Assembly (NCBI RefSeq): GCF_024979315.1
Contig: NZ_JANLCK010000004.1
Coordinates: 124,001-188,000, forward strand
DNA: 64,000 nt
Direction: 5' to 3'
DNA from: Herbiconiux oxytropis
GTDB taxonomy: Bacteria; Actinomycetota; Actinomycetes; Actinomycetales; Microbacteriaceae
The notes below the pieces were generated by a model. It saw nothing but the letters and a program-made list of their open reading frames with translations. It was not told where the DNA came from and searched no databases. The position numbers were made by a program, and so were the translations under genes. Each line of letters opens with the position of its first letter. Within the stretch, counting starts at the first letter, position 1. Positions 18,295 to 26,471 of this stretch are shown one piece after another.

Positions 18295-19863
18295 TCACGG
18301 GCCCACCGGCCCGTACGATCGCAGTCTCCAGCCGGCCCCGCCCCTCACCACGAGGAGCGGGGCCGCTGCCGTTCCCGCCCCGTCGACCGGCGCGCCCTCC
18401 TCCCCGGTCACCTCGACGAGCGCGAAGTCACCCACGCGCTGCACCAGGCGGAGGATCTCGGCCCCGGGTTCGACCGGCAGCTTCCTCCGTTCGCCCGAAT
18501 CCGGCTGCATCTCCTCCAGGTCGGCCGTCAGCGCCGGCGACCCCCATTGATCCACCCCGTCGAGGCACGCGGCGTCCCCTGCCGCGAAGCACTCAGCCCG
18601 CGCCCGCAGCAGCGCCGCTGTCGCCGCCACCGGATCATCGCCGCTCACCGCCGAATCCGCCCCCGAGGTCGGCGCCGCATCCTCCACCGGCCCGTCAGCA
18701 GCCCGCTCGCGATCGACGGCCCCGTCGGCCCCACCGTCCCCTCCAGCGCCGCCGTCACCCTCAGCCCCACCGTCCCCTCCAGCTCCACCGTCACCCACGG
18801 CCCCATCGTCACCCTCGGCCCCACCGTCGCCCTCAGCACCCCCCTGTGCCACCGCACCGCTCTCCACCGCGCCGCCTCCGCCATTCCCACCCTCAGCGCT
18901 CTCACCCCCGGGCAGCAGCACCACGACCGCCGTGACCACCACAACCACCAGCACGGCAGCGAGCCCGGCCTTCGCCAGCACGCGTCGCGGCAGCCGCCGA
19001 GCCCAGCCGCCTGGCGCGGCGCGCACGGCACGCAGGAGTTCACCCACTGCTGCCAGCGCAGGATCGACGGTCTCGGCGATCCGCGGCGCGTCACCGGCAC
19101 CCACCGGTGCGCGGGCGCGCTCATCCGGCCACGCCCACTCCGCCTCGAGCTCGGGTGCGAGCTCGGCGTCGGCGGGCGGCGCGTCGGCGGGTGCGACGCT
19201 CGCGACGGCGACGGCGGTCGCGCCTTCCTCGACGACGGGCCGATCCCGATCCCGATCCGGACTTCGATCCCGACCCCGCGCTCGCGCGAGCCGCGAGACC
19301 CACGCGACGTCGCGGCCCACGGCGTCGTCGAACCCCGGCGCCCCGTGCGCGACGGCGCGACCGAACCCCACGAGAGTGACCGCTGCGTCGGCTCCGACGA
19401 GCACCGATCCGGGATCGAGACCACCGTGCGCCCAGCCGGCCTCGTGCAGCTGCCGCACCGCGGCACCGATCATCCGCACCACGGAGTCGTCGCGGTCGCC
19501 GGATGCCCGCAGCACCTCACGCAGCGGCCGGCCCCCGCACCGCATGAGCACGAGAGCGGGTCGCCCCTCCTCGTCGCCCACCACCTCGAGCAGCCGCGGC
19601 ATCGCCGCGATCGGCCGCGCCGAGAGCACGTCGAGCTCGGCGAGGTGGCTCGCGGTCGCGAAGCGGGCGTGCCGCACCGACGTGCCCGGCCCGCCCAACC
19701 GCACCTTCACCACGACGGAGCGGGCCTCGGACGATCCCGGCTGCTCCGCGCCGGCCACGGCGGCGAACACGTTCGCGCGCTCCCCCACAGAGAGCACCTC
19801 CGTGAGGGTGTACCCACCCACCACGGGCACCCGGGACTCCGAAGTCGTGTCAGCACGTCGCAT
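18295..19863 (-). CDS. membrane-anchored serine/threonine pseudokinase-like protein
   Basis: 522-aa protein with a protein-kinase-like N-terminal domain, one membrane helix and an extracytoplasmic tail. VVVKV (about 50-54) carries the kinase beta-3 lysine. The catalytic loop, normally HRD, reads HGGLDPGSV (146-154), and the DFG position reads VGFG (165-168), so both the catalytic base and the Mg-binding Asp are missing. The helix (about 297-320) is Val-rich. It is followed by a Gly/Asp/Ala-rich 6-residue tandem repeat and a globular C-terminal domain of about 110 residues. Probably a sensory or scaffold pseudokinase; partner and signal unknown. The start MRRADTTSES was chosen because homology to kinases begins shortly after it. 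Confidence 0.75.
   Translation of the reverse strand: MRRADTTSESRVPVVGGYTLTEVLSVGERANVFAAVAGAEQPGSSEARSVVVKVRLGGPGTSVRHARFATASHLAELDVLSARPIAAMPRLLEVVGDEEGRPALVLMRCGGRPLREVLRASGDRDDSVVRMIGAAVRQLHEAGWAHGGLDPGSVLVGADAAVTLVGFGRAVAHGAPGFDDAVGRDVAWVSRLARARGRDRSPDRDRDRPVVEEGATAVAVASVAPADAPPADAELAPELEAEWAWPDERARAPVGAGDAPRIAETVDPALAAVGELLRAVRAAPGGWARRLPRRVLAKAGLAAVLVVVVVTAVVVLLPGGESAEGGNGGGGAVESGAVAQGGAEGDGGAEGDDGAVGDGGAGGDGGAEGDGGAGGDGGADGAVDRERAADGPVEDAAPTSGADSAVSGDDPVAATAALLRARAECFAAGDAACLDGVDQWGSPALTADLEEMQPDSGERRKLPVEPGAEILRLVQRVGDFALVEVTGEEGAPVDGAGTAAAPLLVVRGGAGWRLRSYGPVGP
18720..18846 (-). repeat. 18-bp tandem repeat encoding Gly-Asp-rich hexapeptides
   Basis: About seven imperfect copies of an 18-bp unit encode GGAEGD, GGAGGD or close variants in the extracytoplasmic linker of the pseudokinase. 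The in-frame period means copy-number change would alter linker length without a frameshift. Confidence 0.75.
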
Positions 19864-20002
19864 CCGCCCAGGGTGCCCCGAAATGCGCAGCAGAGGGTCG
19901 CCCAACGCGTTCCGGTGGACGGCCCCACGCGCCGCCGCCGCTGTGCAGGAGCAGACGCACGCCCGCCGCGAACAGGTGGCGCGGGCGGAGGGGCCGACGA
20001 AG

Positions 20003-20008
20003 TATCCT
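20003..20008 (+). promoter_or_regulatory. possible -10 element of the DUF4191 gene
   Basis: TATCCT lies 7 nt before the ATG. However, GGAGG also lies in that gap, so leadered translation from another start point is equally possible. Confidence 0.35.
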
Positions 20009-20015
20009 TGGAGGC

Positions 20016-20729
20016 ATGGCACGCAAGACCGACTCCGCACCGAAGAAGCCCAAAGAACCGGGTCGCATCAAGCAGATGTGGCAGGTCTTCAAGATGACCC
20101 GCCGCTACGACTCCAACGCGGTCTGGATCATGGCGCTCGGTTTCGCGCTCCCGGTGCTCGCCGGCGTGGCCCTCGCGCTCATCCTCTCGCGCGACAACGT
20201 CTTCGGGCTCGTGATGTGGATCCTCGCGGGCGTGCTCGCGGGGCTGCTCGCCGCTCTCATCATCCTCGGCCGCCGTGCGGAGCGCGCCGCCTACAAGCAG
20301 ATCGAGGGCCAGCCCGGTGCCGTCGGCGCCGTGCTGCGCAGCTCGCTGAAGCGCAGCTGGACAGGCAGCGAGATGCCGATCGCCGTGAACGGCAAGTCGC
20401 AGGATGCGGTCTACCGGGCCGTCGGCCGCGGCGGAGTCGTCCTGATCGGGGAGGGCCCCCGCACGCGCACCACCAAGATGCTCGAGGAGGAGCGTCGGAA
20501 GGTTCTCCGCATCCTCCCCAACGTGCCCGTGACCTTCCTCACCGTGGGCCCGGATCCCGACGCCGTGCCGCTTCACCGCGTGGCCGCGAAGATGGCCCGC
20601 CTGAAGCCCGCTCTCACCAAGCCCGAGGTTCTCGCGGTGTCCAACCGCCTCACCTCGCTCTCGTCGTCCCCCCTGCCCATCCCCAAGGGCATCGACCCGA
20701 TGCGGATGCGCCCCCAGCGCGGTCGCTGA
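20016..20729 (+). CDS. DUF4191 membrane protein
   Basis: 237-aa actinobacterial DUF4191 protein. A basic N-terminus is followed by two membrane helices (about 40-62 and 68-86: WIMALGFALPVLAGVALAL and LVMWILAGVLAGLLAALII) and a cytoplasmic domain of about 150 residues. The function is unknown; the family lies near lipoate and glutamine synthetase genes in many actinobacteria, as here. It has a TTGGAGG ribosome binding site. The RDD gene follows 7 bp later. Confidence 0.88.
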   Translation: MARKTDSAPKKPKEPGRIKQMWQVFKMTRRYDSNAVWIMALGFALPVLAGVALALILSRDNVFGLVMWILAGVLAGLLAALIILGRRAERAAYKQIEGQPGAVGAVLRSSLKRSWTGSEMPIAVNGKSQDAVYRAVGRGGVVLIGEGPRTRTTKMLEEERRKVLRILPNVPVTFLTVGPDPDAVPLHRVAAKMARLKPALTKPEVLAVSNRLTSLSSSPLPIPKGIDPMRMRPQRGR

Positions 20730-20736
20730 GACCCGG

Positions 20737-21147
20737 GTGACCACCACCTCCGGCGGAGCCGCCCCGAGCGACTGGCCGGGCGAGCGCCTGGGCTTCAACC
20801 GCGAGGGGCGCGGCTCCGTGGCGCGCCCGGGCCGCCGCATCCTTGCTCTGCTGATCGATTTCGCCTTCTGCTACGTCATCTACGTCGCCTTCTTCTTCGA
20901 GAACCCGTGGGCGTCGAGTGTGATCTTCCTGATCGAGCAGGTCGTGCTCATGGCCACGCTCGGCGGCGGTCTCGGTCACCTGCTGCTCGGGATGCGTGTG
21001 GTGCGGCTGAACGGGGCGTACGCCGGCTGGTGGCGCCCGATCGTGCGCACCGTCCTCCTCGTGCTCGTCGTCCCCGCCGTGATCTGGGATTCGGATCAGC
21101 GAGGCCTGCACGACGTGTTCTCCGGCACCGTCCTGGTGAAGCGCTAG
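20737..21147 (+). CDS. RDD family membrane protein
   Basis: 136-aa RDD family protein. The RDD-type signature is PGRRILALLIDFAFCYVIY (about 30-48), with membrane helices at about 35-55, 63-85 and 106-122. The C-terminal motif DQRGLHDVFSGTVLV is highly typical. The function is unknown, possibly transport. GTG start, 7 bp behind the DUF4191 stop, so probably one operon of membrane proteins before glnA. Confidence 0.85.
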   Translation: MTTTSGGAAPSDWPGERLGFNREGRGSVARPGRRILALLIDFAFCYVIYVAFFFENPWASSVIFLIEQVVLMATLGGGLGHLLLGMRVVRLNGAYAGWWRPIVRTVLLVLVVPAVIWDSDQRGLHDVFSGTVLVKR

Positions 21148-21149
21148 TC

Positions 21150-21187
21150 GTAACATCCCGGAAACAAGGGTGACACCGACGGGTAAC
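21150..21187 (+). promoter_or_regulatory. GlnR-type binding site upstream of glnA
   Basis: Four pentamers are spaced by exactly 6 nt: GTAAC (21150), GAAAC (21161), GACAC (21172) and GTAAC (21183). The published actinomycete GlnR consensus alternates GTnAC and GAAAC with 6-nt spacing. The first two boxes match, and the third and fourth each differ at one position. The site starts 2 bp after the RDD stop codon and lies about 75 bp before glnA. Confidence 0.65.
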
Positions 21188-21262
21188 GGCTTACCGCTAG
21201 CCTTACCTGTGGCTACATCTTTGTAGTTTTTTCCTGTTCCAAGCCATTTGGAGATCTCTCAC

Positions 21263-22687
21263 ATGTTCAGTGATTCTTCCGAGGTGCTCAAGTTCATCAA
21301 GGACACCGACGTCAAGTTCCTTGATATCCGCTTCACCGACCTTCCCGGTGTGCAGCAGCACTTCAACATTCCCGCCTCCACCGTCGACGAGGAGTTCTTC
21401 GCCGTCGGTCAGCTCTTCGATGGCTCGTCGATCCGCGGCTTCGCGTCGATCCACGAGTCGGACATGCAGCTCATCCCCGATGTCTCCACGGCTTACGTCG
21501 ACCCCTTCCGGGCCGAGCGCACCCTCATCCTGGTCTTCGACATCTACAACCCCCGGAACGGTGAGATCTACAGCCGCGACCCGCGTCAGGTCGCCAAGAA
21601 GGCCGAGAAATACCTGGCATCGACCGGCATCGCCGACACGGCGTTCTTCGCTCCCGAGGCCGAGTTCTACATCTTCGACGACGTGCGCTACGAGGTGAAG
21701 CAGAACTCGAGCTTCTACTCCGTGGACTCCGACGAGGCCGCCTGGAACACCGGACGCGTGGAGGAGGGCGGAAACCTCGCCAACAAGACCCCCTACAAGG
21801 GCGGCTACTTCCCCGTCTCCCCCGTCGACCAGCACGCCGACCTCCGCGACGACATCTCGCTGAAGCTCATCGACGCCGGTCTCATCCTCGAGCGCGCCCA
21901 CCACGAGGTCGGCACCGCCGGCCAGGGCGAGATCAACTACCGCTTCGACACCATGGTGCACGCGGCCGACGACATCCTGAAGTTCAAGTACATCGTGAAG
22001 AACACGGCGAACCTGTGGGGCAAGACCGCCACGTTCATGCCGAAGCCGCTCTTCGGCGACAACGGCTCGGGCATGCACACCCACCAGTCGCTCTGGAACG
22101 ACGGCACGCCGCTGTTCTACGACGAGGCCGGCTACGGCGGACTCAGCGACCTCGCCCGCTGGTACATCGGTGGCCTGCTCAAGCACGCTCCCGCGGTGCT
22201 CGCCTTCACGAACCCGACGGTGAACTCCTACCACCGCCTCGTGCCCGGCTTCGAGGCCCCCGTGAACCTGGTCTACTCGGCCGGAAACCGGTCGGCGTCG
22301 ATCCGCATCCCGATCACGGGCACCAACCCCAAGGCCAAGCGCATCGAGTTCCGCGCGCCTGACGCCTCGGGCAACCCGTACCTCGCGTTCGCCGCGCAGC
22401 TGATGGCGGGCCTGGACGGCATCCAGAACCGCATCGAGCCGCACGAGCCCGTCGACAAGGACCTGTACGAGCTTCCCCCCGAGGAGGCCAAGAACATCCC
22501 GCAGGTCCCCGCATCGCTCGATGCCGCCCTCGACGCTCTCGAGGCCGACCACGAGTTCCTCACCAAGGGCAACGTCTTCACTCCCGACCTGATCGAGACC
22601 TGGATCTCGTACAAGCGCGAGAACGAGATCAAGCCCATCGCCCAGCGCCCGCACCCGTTCGAGTTCGAGCTCTACTACGGCGTCTGA
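21263..22687 (+). CDS. glnA: glutamine synthetase type I, adenylylation-regulated
   Basis: 474-aa GSI-beta glutamine synthetase, forming glutamine from glutamate, ammonia and ATP as a dodecamer. The N-terminal beta-grasp motif is [11 protein letters not shown]. The catalytic signatures include [12 protein letters not shown] and [17 protein letters not shown], and the adenylylation-site Tyr402 is in [10 protein letters not shown]. The GlnE adenylyltransferase is encoded at 26472-29465. The start MFSDSSEV has GGAG at 8 nt; a TTG five codons upstream is less likely. It is probably controlled by nitrogen through the GlnR-like site. Confidence 0.96.
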   Translation: MFSDSSEVLKFIKDTDVKFLDIRFTDLPGVQQHFNIPASTVDEEFFAVGQLFDGSSIRGFASIHESDMQLIPDVSTAYVDPFRAERTLILVFDIYNPRNGEIYSRDPRQVAKKAEKYLASTGIADTAFFAPEAEFYIFDDVRYEVKQNSSFYSVDSDEAAWNTGRVEEGGNLANKTPYKGGYFPVSPVDQHADLRDDISLKLIDAGLILERAHHEVGTAGQGEINYRFDTMVHAADDILKFKYIVKNTANLWGKTATFMPKPLFGDNGSGMHTHQSLWNDGTPLFYDEAGYGGLSDLARWYIGGLLKHAPAVLAFTNPTVNSYHRLVPGFEAPVNLVYSAGNRSASIRIPITGTNPKAKRIEFRAPDASGNPYLAFAAQLMAGLDGIQNRIEPHEPVDKDLYELPPEEAKNIPQVPASLDAALDALEADHEFLTKGNVFTPDLIETWISYKRENEIKPIAQRPHPFEFELYYGV

Positions 22688-22702
22688 TCCGCTGATCATG
22701 TC

Positions 22703-22736
22703 GAAGGCCGCATTCTCCTTGGAGGGTGCGGCCTTC
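22703..22736 (+). terminator. glnA terminator
   Basis: GAAGGCCGCA (22703-22712) pairs perfectly with TGCGGCCTTC (22727-22736), with a further CTCC/GGAG helix inside the loop. It lies 15 bp after the glnA stop and is followed by TTCGTGT. Confidence 0.85.
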
Positions 22737-22759
22737 TTCGTGTACACATGGCGTGAGAG

Positions 22760-23728
22760 ATGAACACGCCGCTGAAGCACCACAACGTCTTCCAGACCCC
22801 GGATCTCGCCGAGGCCAGGAACGAGGTCGCGCGCGTCTTCTGCGACCACAGGCTCACCATGACCGACCCGCGCGGCCGCCTCGACACCGTGCTGAACGGC
22901 GCCCTCGTCGGCGAGGTGGGGCTGAACTACCTCCGCTACGGCGACGAGGTGCGCATCTCGCCCGGTCGCCTCGACGACTTCTACCTCGTGCAGATCCCGC
23001 TCGCGGGCCGCGCGGCCGTGAAGGTGGGCGACCACACGGTGATGTCGGATCGCCGCCGCGCCTCGCTCATCTCGCCCACCGAAGCGGTCGACATGCTGTG
23101 GTCCGACGGTTGCGAGCAGCTCATCGTCTACCTCGACCGGCACGCGGTCGAGCGGATGGCGGGAGCGGGTGATGAACCCGGCCCGGTCGTCTTCGCCCCC
23201 GGCGTCGACCTCGACGCGCCGGCGGTGCGCAGCTGGCTGCGGATCGTGCACCTCATGCGCGACGAGATCGAGGCCGGCGACACCGTGCTCACCTCGCCGC
23301 TCGCGCACGCCCACTTCGAGCACCTCCTGATCGGCGGGCTGCTCGCGGCGCAGCCCAACAGCGCACTCGTGGAGGAGCGCTCCCCCTCCTGGCGACCGGG
23401 CGCACCCAGCCGGGCCGTGCGCCGCGCCACGGAGCTCATCGAGGCCGAGCCCGAACGCGCCTGGCGGGTGGCCGAGCTGGCCTCCGCCTCCGGCACCACC
23501 GTGCGTCAGCTGCAGGAGTCGTTCCAGCGCGAACGCGGAGCGAGCCCCATGGAACTGCTCCGCCGCACCCGGCTCGAGCGCGCACGCGCCGAACTGCTCG
23601 AGGCGGATGCCACGCGCAGCACGGTCTCCGAAATCGCCACGAAGTGGGGCTTCTTCCACCTCGGCCGGTTCTCGGTGCAGTACCGCGAGACGTTCCAGGA
23701 GTCCCCCTCGCAGACCCTCGCCCGCTGA
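22760..23728 (+). CDS. AraC family transcriptional regulator
   Basis: 322-aa regulator. The N-terminal half (about 1-200) is a cupin-like ligand-binding domain of the AraC_binding_2 type. The C-terminal about 100 residues are the double helix-turn-helix domain, with the first helix-turn-helix at WRVAELASASGTTVRQLQESF and the second ending GFFHLGRFSVQYRETFQESPSQTL. It lies directly upstream of, and collinear with, the SDR and two-component monooxygenase genes, so it is their probable activator. The same order of regulator type and enzymes occurs in indole-degradation loci (iif/ind type). Confidence 0.88.
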   Translation: MNTPLKHHNVFQTPDLAEARNEVARVFCDHRLTMTDPRGRLDTVLNGALVGEVGLNYLRYGDEVRISPGRLDDFYLVQIPLAGRAAVKVGDHTVMSDRRRASLISPTEAVDMLWSDGCEQLIVYLDRHAVERMAGAGDEPGPVVFAPGVDLDAPAVRSWLRIVHLMRDEIEAGDTVLTSPLAHAHFEHLLIGGLLAAQPNSALVEERSPSWRPGAPSRAVRRATELIEAEPERAWRVAELASASGTTVRQLQESFQRERGASPMELLRRTRLERARAELLEADATRSTVSEIATKWGFFHLGRFSVQYRETFQESPSQTLAR

Positions 23729-23763
23729 CTCCCGGCGTCCGTGACGAAGCGTTAATCGCAATC

Positions 23764-23790
23764 CGGATAGCCGGCGCTCCGTTCGGATAG
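23764..23790 (+). promoter_or_regulatory. direct repeat, candidate AraC-regulator binding site
   Basis: CGGATAG occurs at 23764-23770 and again at 23784-23790, 20 bp apart (two helical turns), in the gap before the SDR gene. AraC-family activators typically bind two direct half-sites at about this distance. Confidence 0.5.
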
Positions 23791-23861
23791 TCACCGCCCG
23801 CCTTCTTGACGACCATGGGTCCACCGCGCATCCCGCGGCCCCGTCGTCGAGAGGACCAGCA

Positions 23862-24638
23862 GTGTTCGAAGGCAAGACCGTCATCGTCACAGGCGCCGCC
23901 ACCATCATCGGAGCGGCGGTCGTGGCCGAGTTCGCCGAGGCCGGTGCGCACGTCGTGGCCGCCGACATCGACCGGGAGGGTGGCGAGGCCGTGGCGGCCG
24001 CCCATCCGCGCACCCGGTTCGTCGAGACCGACATCCGCGACGACGCGCAGCTCGAAGCCCTCGTGACCGAGGCCCTCACGGCCACCGGTTCACTCGACAC
24101 CGTGGTCAACCTCGCCTGCAGCTACGGCGACGACGGCGCCGAGAGCGACCGGGCCACCTGGCTCGACACCCTGAACGTGAACGTGGCCAGCGCGGCGATC
24201 CTCGGCGGCATCGCCCGCCCGCACCTGGCCGCCTCCCGCGGCAGCATCGTGAACTTCGGCAGCATCTCGTCGAAGGTCGCGCAGACCGGTCGCTGGCTCT
24301 ACCCCGTGAGCAAGGCCGCCGTCGTGCAGCTCACCCGCTCGATGGCGATGGACTACGCGCCCGACGGCATCCGGGTCAACAGCGTCTCGCCCGGCTGGAC
24401 CTGGTCGGCCGTGATGGACCGGCTCTCGGGCGGCGACCGGGTGAAGACGGATGCCGTGGCCGCCGACTTCCACCTGCTGCGCCGCGTCGGCGACCCCGAG
24501 GAGGTGGCGGCTGTCGTGGCTTTCCTGGCCTCGGCGAAGGCCGGCTTCGTCACGGGGGCCGACTGGGCCGTCGACGGAGGCTACTCCGCCATGGGGCCCG
24601 AGCAGTCGGTGCCCGCCATCCCCCGACTCGCCACCTAG
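23862..24638 (+). CDS. SDR family oxidoreductase of the monooxygenase cluster
   Basis: 258-aa short-chain dehydrogenase/reductase. The cofactor motif is TGAATIIGAA (10-19), slightly off the usual TGxxxGxG. The catalytic residues are Ser in NFGSISS (about 134-136) and Y147xxxK151 in YPVSK. Usual NNAG is replaced by NLACS. It starts at GTG 23862 after GAGAGGA. Located between the AraC gene and the monooxygenase; in iif-type indole operons an SDR oxidises the dihydrodiol-like product of the oxygenase. That role here is inference from gene order. Confidence 0.85.
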   Translation: MFEGKTVIVTGAATIIGAAVVAEFAEAGAHVVAADIDREGGEAVAAAHPRTRFVETDIRDDAQLEALVTEALTATGSLDTVVNLACSYGDDGAESDRATWLDTLNVNVASAAILGGIARPHLAASRGSIVNFGSISSKVAQTGRWLYPVSKAAVVQLTRSMAMDYAPDGIRVNSVSPGWTWSAVMDRLSGGDRVKTDAVAADFHLLRRVGDPEEVAAVVAFLASAKAGFVTGADWAVDGGYSAMGPEQSVPAIPRLAT

Positions 24639-24687
24639 GCGAGCCGGCCCCGCAACTCCCCTTCCACTCGCACACGAAAGGCACTCC

Positions 24688-25947
24688 ATGAGCACGAAGA
24701 CCTTCACCATCGTCGGAGCCGGTCAGGCCGGCCTCCAGCTCGGCATCGCCCTGCTCGGAGACGGCCACGCCGTCTCCATCGTCTCCAACCGCACCCCCGT
24801 CGAGATCGCCGAGGGCAAGGTCACGTCGAGCCAGTGCATGTTCGACACCGCCCAGTCGTACGAGCGCGAGCTGGGGCTGAACTTCTGGGACGAGATCACG
24901 CCTCCGGTCGAAGGCATCGCGTTCACCGTTCCCCACCCGGCCGGCGACGGCACCAAGGCCCTCGACTGGGCAGGTCGCCTCGACGCCGTCGCCCGCTCGG
25001 TCGATCAGCGGGTGAAGATGCCGCGCTGGATCGACGAGTTCATCGCCCGCGGCGGCGAGTTCGTGATCGGAGACGCCGGTGTCGACGACCTCGAGCGCTA
25101 CGCAGCGTCGAGCGACCTCGTGCTCGTGGCCGCGGGCAAGGGCGAGATCGCTCGCCTGTTCGAGCGCGACGCCGAGAAGTCGCCTTACGACGCACCGCAG
25201 CGCGCCCTCGCCCTCACCTACGTCAACGGGCTCACTCCGAGGGCCGAGCACTCCGCGGTGGCCTTCAACCTCATCCCCGGCGTCGGCGAGTACTTCGTCT
25301 TCCCCGCCCTCACCACCACGGGGCCCTGCGAGATCATGGTGTTCGAAGCCGTGCCAGGAGGCCCGATGGACCTCTGGAAGCCCGGCATGACCCCCGAGGA
25401 GCACCTCGCCACCTCGCTGCACGTGCTCGAGACGTTCGTGCCGTGGGAGGCCGAGCGCGCGCGCGATGTGACCCTGACCGACGACAACGGAGTGCTCGCC
25501 GGCCGATTCCCGCCCACGGTGCGGAGGCCCATCGCGACGCTGCCGAGCGGAGCCACCGTGCTGGGCCTCGCCGACGTCGTGGTGCTGAACGACCCCATCA
25601 CCGGTCAGGGTTCGAACAACGCCAGCAAGTGCGCCGAGAGCTATCTCACGAGCATCCGCGAGGAGGCCGCCGCCGGTGGAGCGTTCGACGACGCGTTCAA
25701 GCAGGGCGCGTTCGACCGGTACTGGGAGAACGCTCAGCACGTCACGCGCTGGACGAACGCACTGCTGGCTCCGCCGCCCCCGTTCGTGCTCGAGGTGCTC
25801 GGAGCCGCCGGGCAGTTCCCGGAGATCGCGCACCGCTTCGCGAACGGATTCGACGACCCGCGCGACTACGGAACCTGGTTCCTCGACCCCGAGGGTTCGG
25901 CCACGTACGTGCGCGAGGTCGCCGAGCGGGCAGGGGTGGGCGCGTGA
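24688..25947 (+). CDS. styA: styrene/indole monooxygenase, flavoprotein subunit (StyA-like)
   Basis: 419-aa single-component FAD-dependent oxygenase subunit of the styrene/indole monooxygenase family, which needs reduced FAD from a separate reductase. The N-terminal dinucleotide fold is VGAGQAGLQLGIALL (9-23), followed by SNRTPVEIAEGKVTSSQCMFD, typical of StyA and IndA proteins. The C-terminal half carries the conserved NDPITGQGSNNASK. Length matches StyA (about 415). It ends in a GTGA overlap with the reductase. The substrate could be indole, styrene or a similar aryl alkene; sequence alone does not decide. Start ATG 24688 with GAAAGG upstream. Confidence 0.9.
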   Translation: MSTKTFTIVGAGQAGLQLGIALLGDGHAVSIVSNRTPVEIAEGKVTSSQCMFDTAQSYERELGLNFWDEITPPVEGIAFTVPHPAGDGTKALDWAGRLDAVARSVDQRVKMPRWIDEFIARGGEFVIGDAGVDDLERYAASSDLVLVAAGKGEIARLFERDAEKSPYDAPQRALALTYVNGLTPRAEHSAVAFNLIPGVGEYFVFPALTTTGPCEIMVFEAVPGGPMDLWKPGMTPEEHLATSLHVLETFVPWEAERARDVTLTDDNGVLAGRFPPTVRRPIATLPSGATVLGLADVVVLNDPITGQGSNNASKCAESYLTSIREEAAAGGAFDDAFKQGAFDRYWENAQHVTRWTNALLAPPPPFVLEVLGAAGQFPEIAHRFANGFDDPRDYGTWFLDPEGSATYVREVAERAGVGA

Positions 25948-26468
25948 GCCCCGCAGAGGGCGGCATCGACGTCGAGGCCTTCAAGCGCGGCATGCAGACC
26001 CTCGCCGGCCACGTGACGGTCCTGACCGCGCGGGATGCCGACGGCAGCCCGGTCGGCATCACCGCGACGGCGGTGTGCAGCCTCACCGCCGAACCGCCGT
26101 CGCTCTTGGCGAGCATCAACCGCTCGACCTGGCTCGGCACGGTGCTCGACCGCTCCGGATCGTTCGGGGTCAACATCCTCTCGCACAAGCAGGTGCGGGT
26201 GGCCGAGGTGTTCGCGGGCATGGATCCGCACCTCACGGGATCGCGCAAGTTCGAGGCCGGCAGCTGGACCGACGGGGTCAACGGGAGCCCGTTGCTCGAC
26301 GAGGCCCTCGCGGCCTTCGACTGCACCCTCGACCAGCTCGTGGAGCGCTCCACCCACCTCGTGGCCTTCGGGCTGATCTCCGAGAGCCGGGTCTCCGAGG
26401 GCCCGGCCGATCCGCTGATCTACCACCGGAGGCTCTTCGGCACGATGGCGACGGCTGCGGCGGGATAG
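25944..26468 (+). CDS. styB: flavin reductase subunit of the monooxygenase (StyB-like)
   Basis: 174-aa NAD(P)H:flavin oxidoreductase of the HpaC/StyB family, supplying reduced FAD to the oxygenase. Family features are HVTVLTA, GITATAVCSLTAEPPSLLASINRST-type core (about 35-60) and FGVNIL (about 75). Its GTG start overlaps the oxygenase stop as GTGA, implying coupled translation and equal supply. The stop is 3 bp from the convergent glnE stop. In styrene degraders the reductase is sometimes fused (StyA2B); here it is a separate protein. Confidence 0.88.
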   Translation: MSPAEGGIDVEAFKRGMQTLAGHVTVLTARDADGSPVGITATAVCSLTAEPPSLLASINRSTWLGTVLDRSGSFGVNILSHKQVRVAEVFAGMDPHLTGSRKFEAGSWTDGVNGSPLLDEALAAFDCTLDQLVERSTHLVAFGLISESRVSEGPADPLIYHRRLFGTMATAAAG

Positions 26469-26471
26469 TTC

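Noticed and set aside
14687-18298. Very long reverse-strand open frame opposite lpdA and sucB
   Set aside because: A compositional shadow of high-GC coding DNA; the + strand carries complete enzymes with all active-site motifs.
18720-18846. 18-bp repeats as an intergenic or CRISPR-like repeat
   Set aside because: They are in frame within a gene and encode a low-complexity linker.
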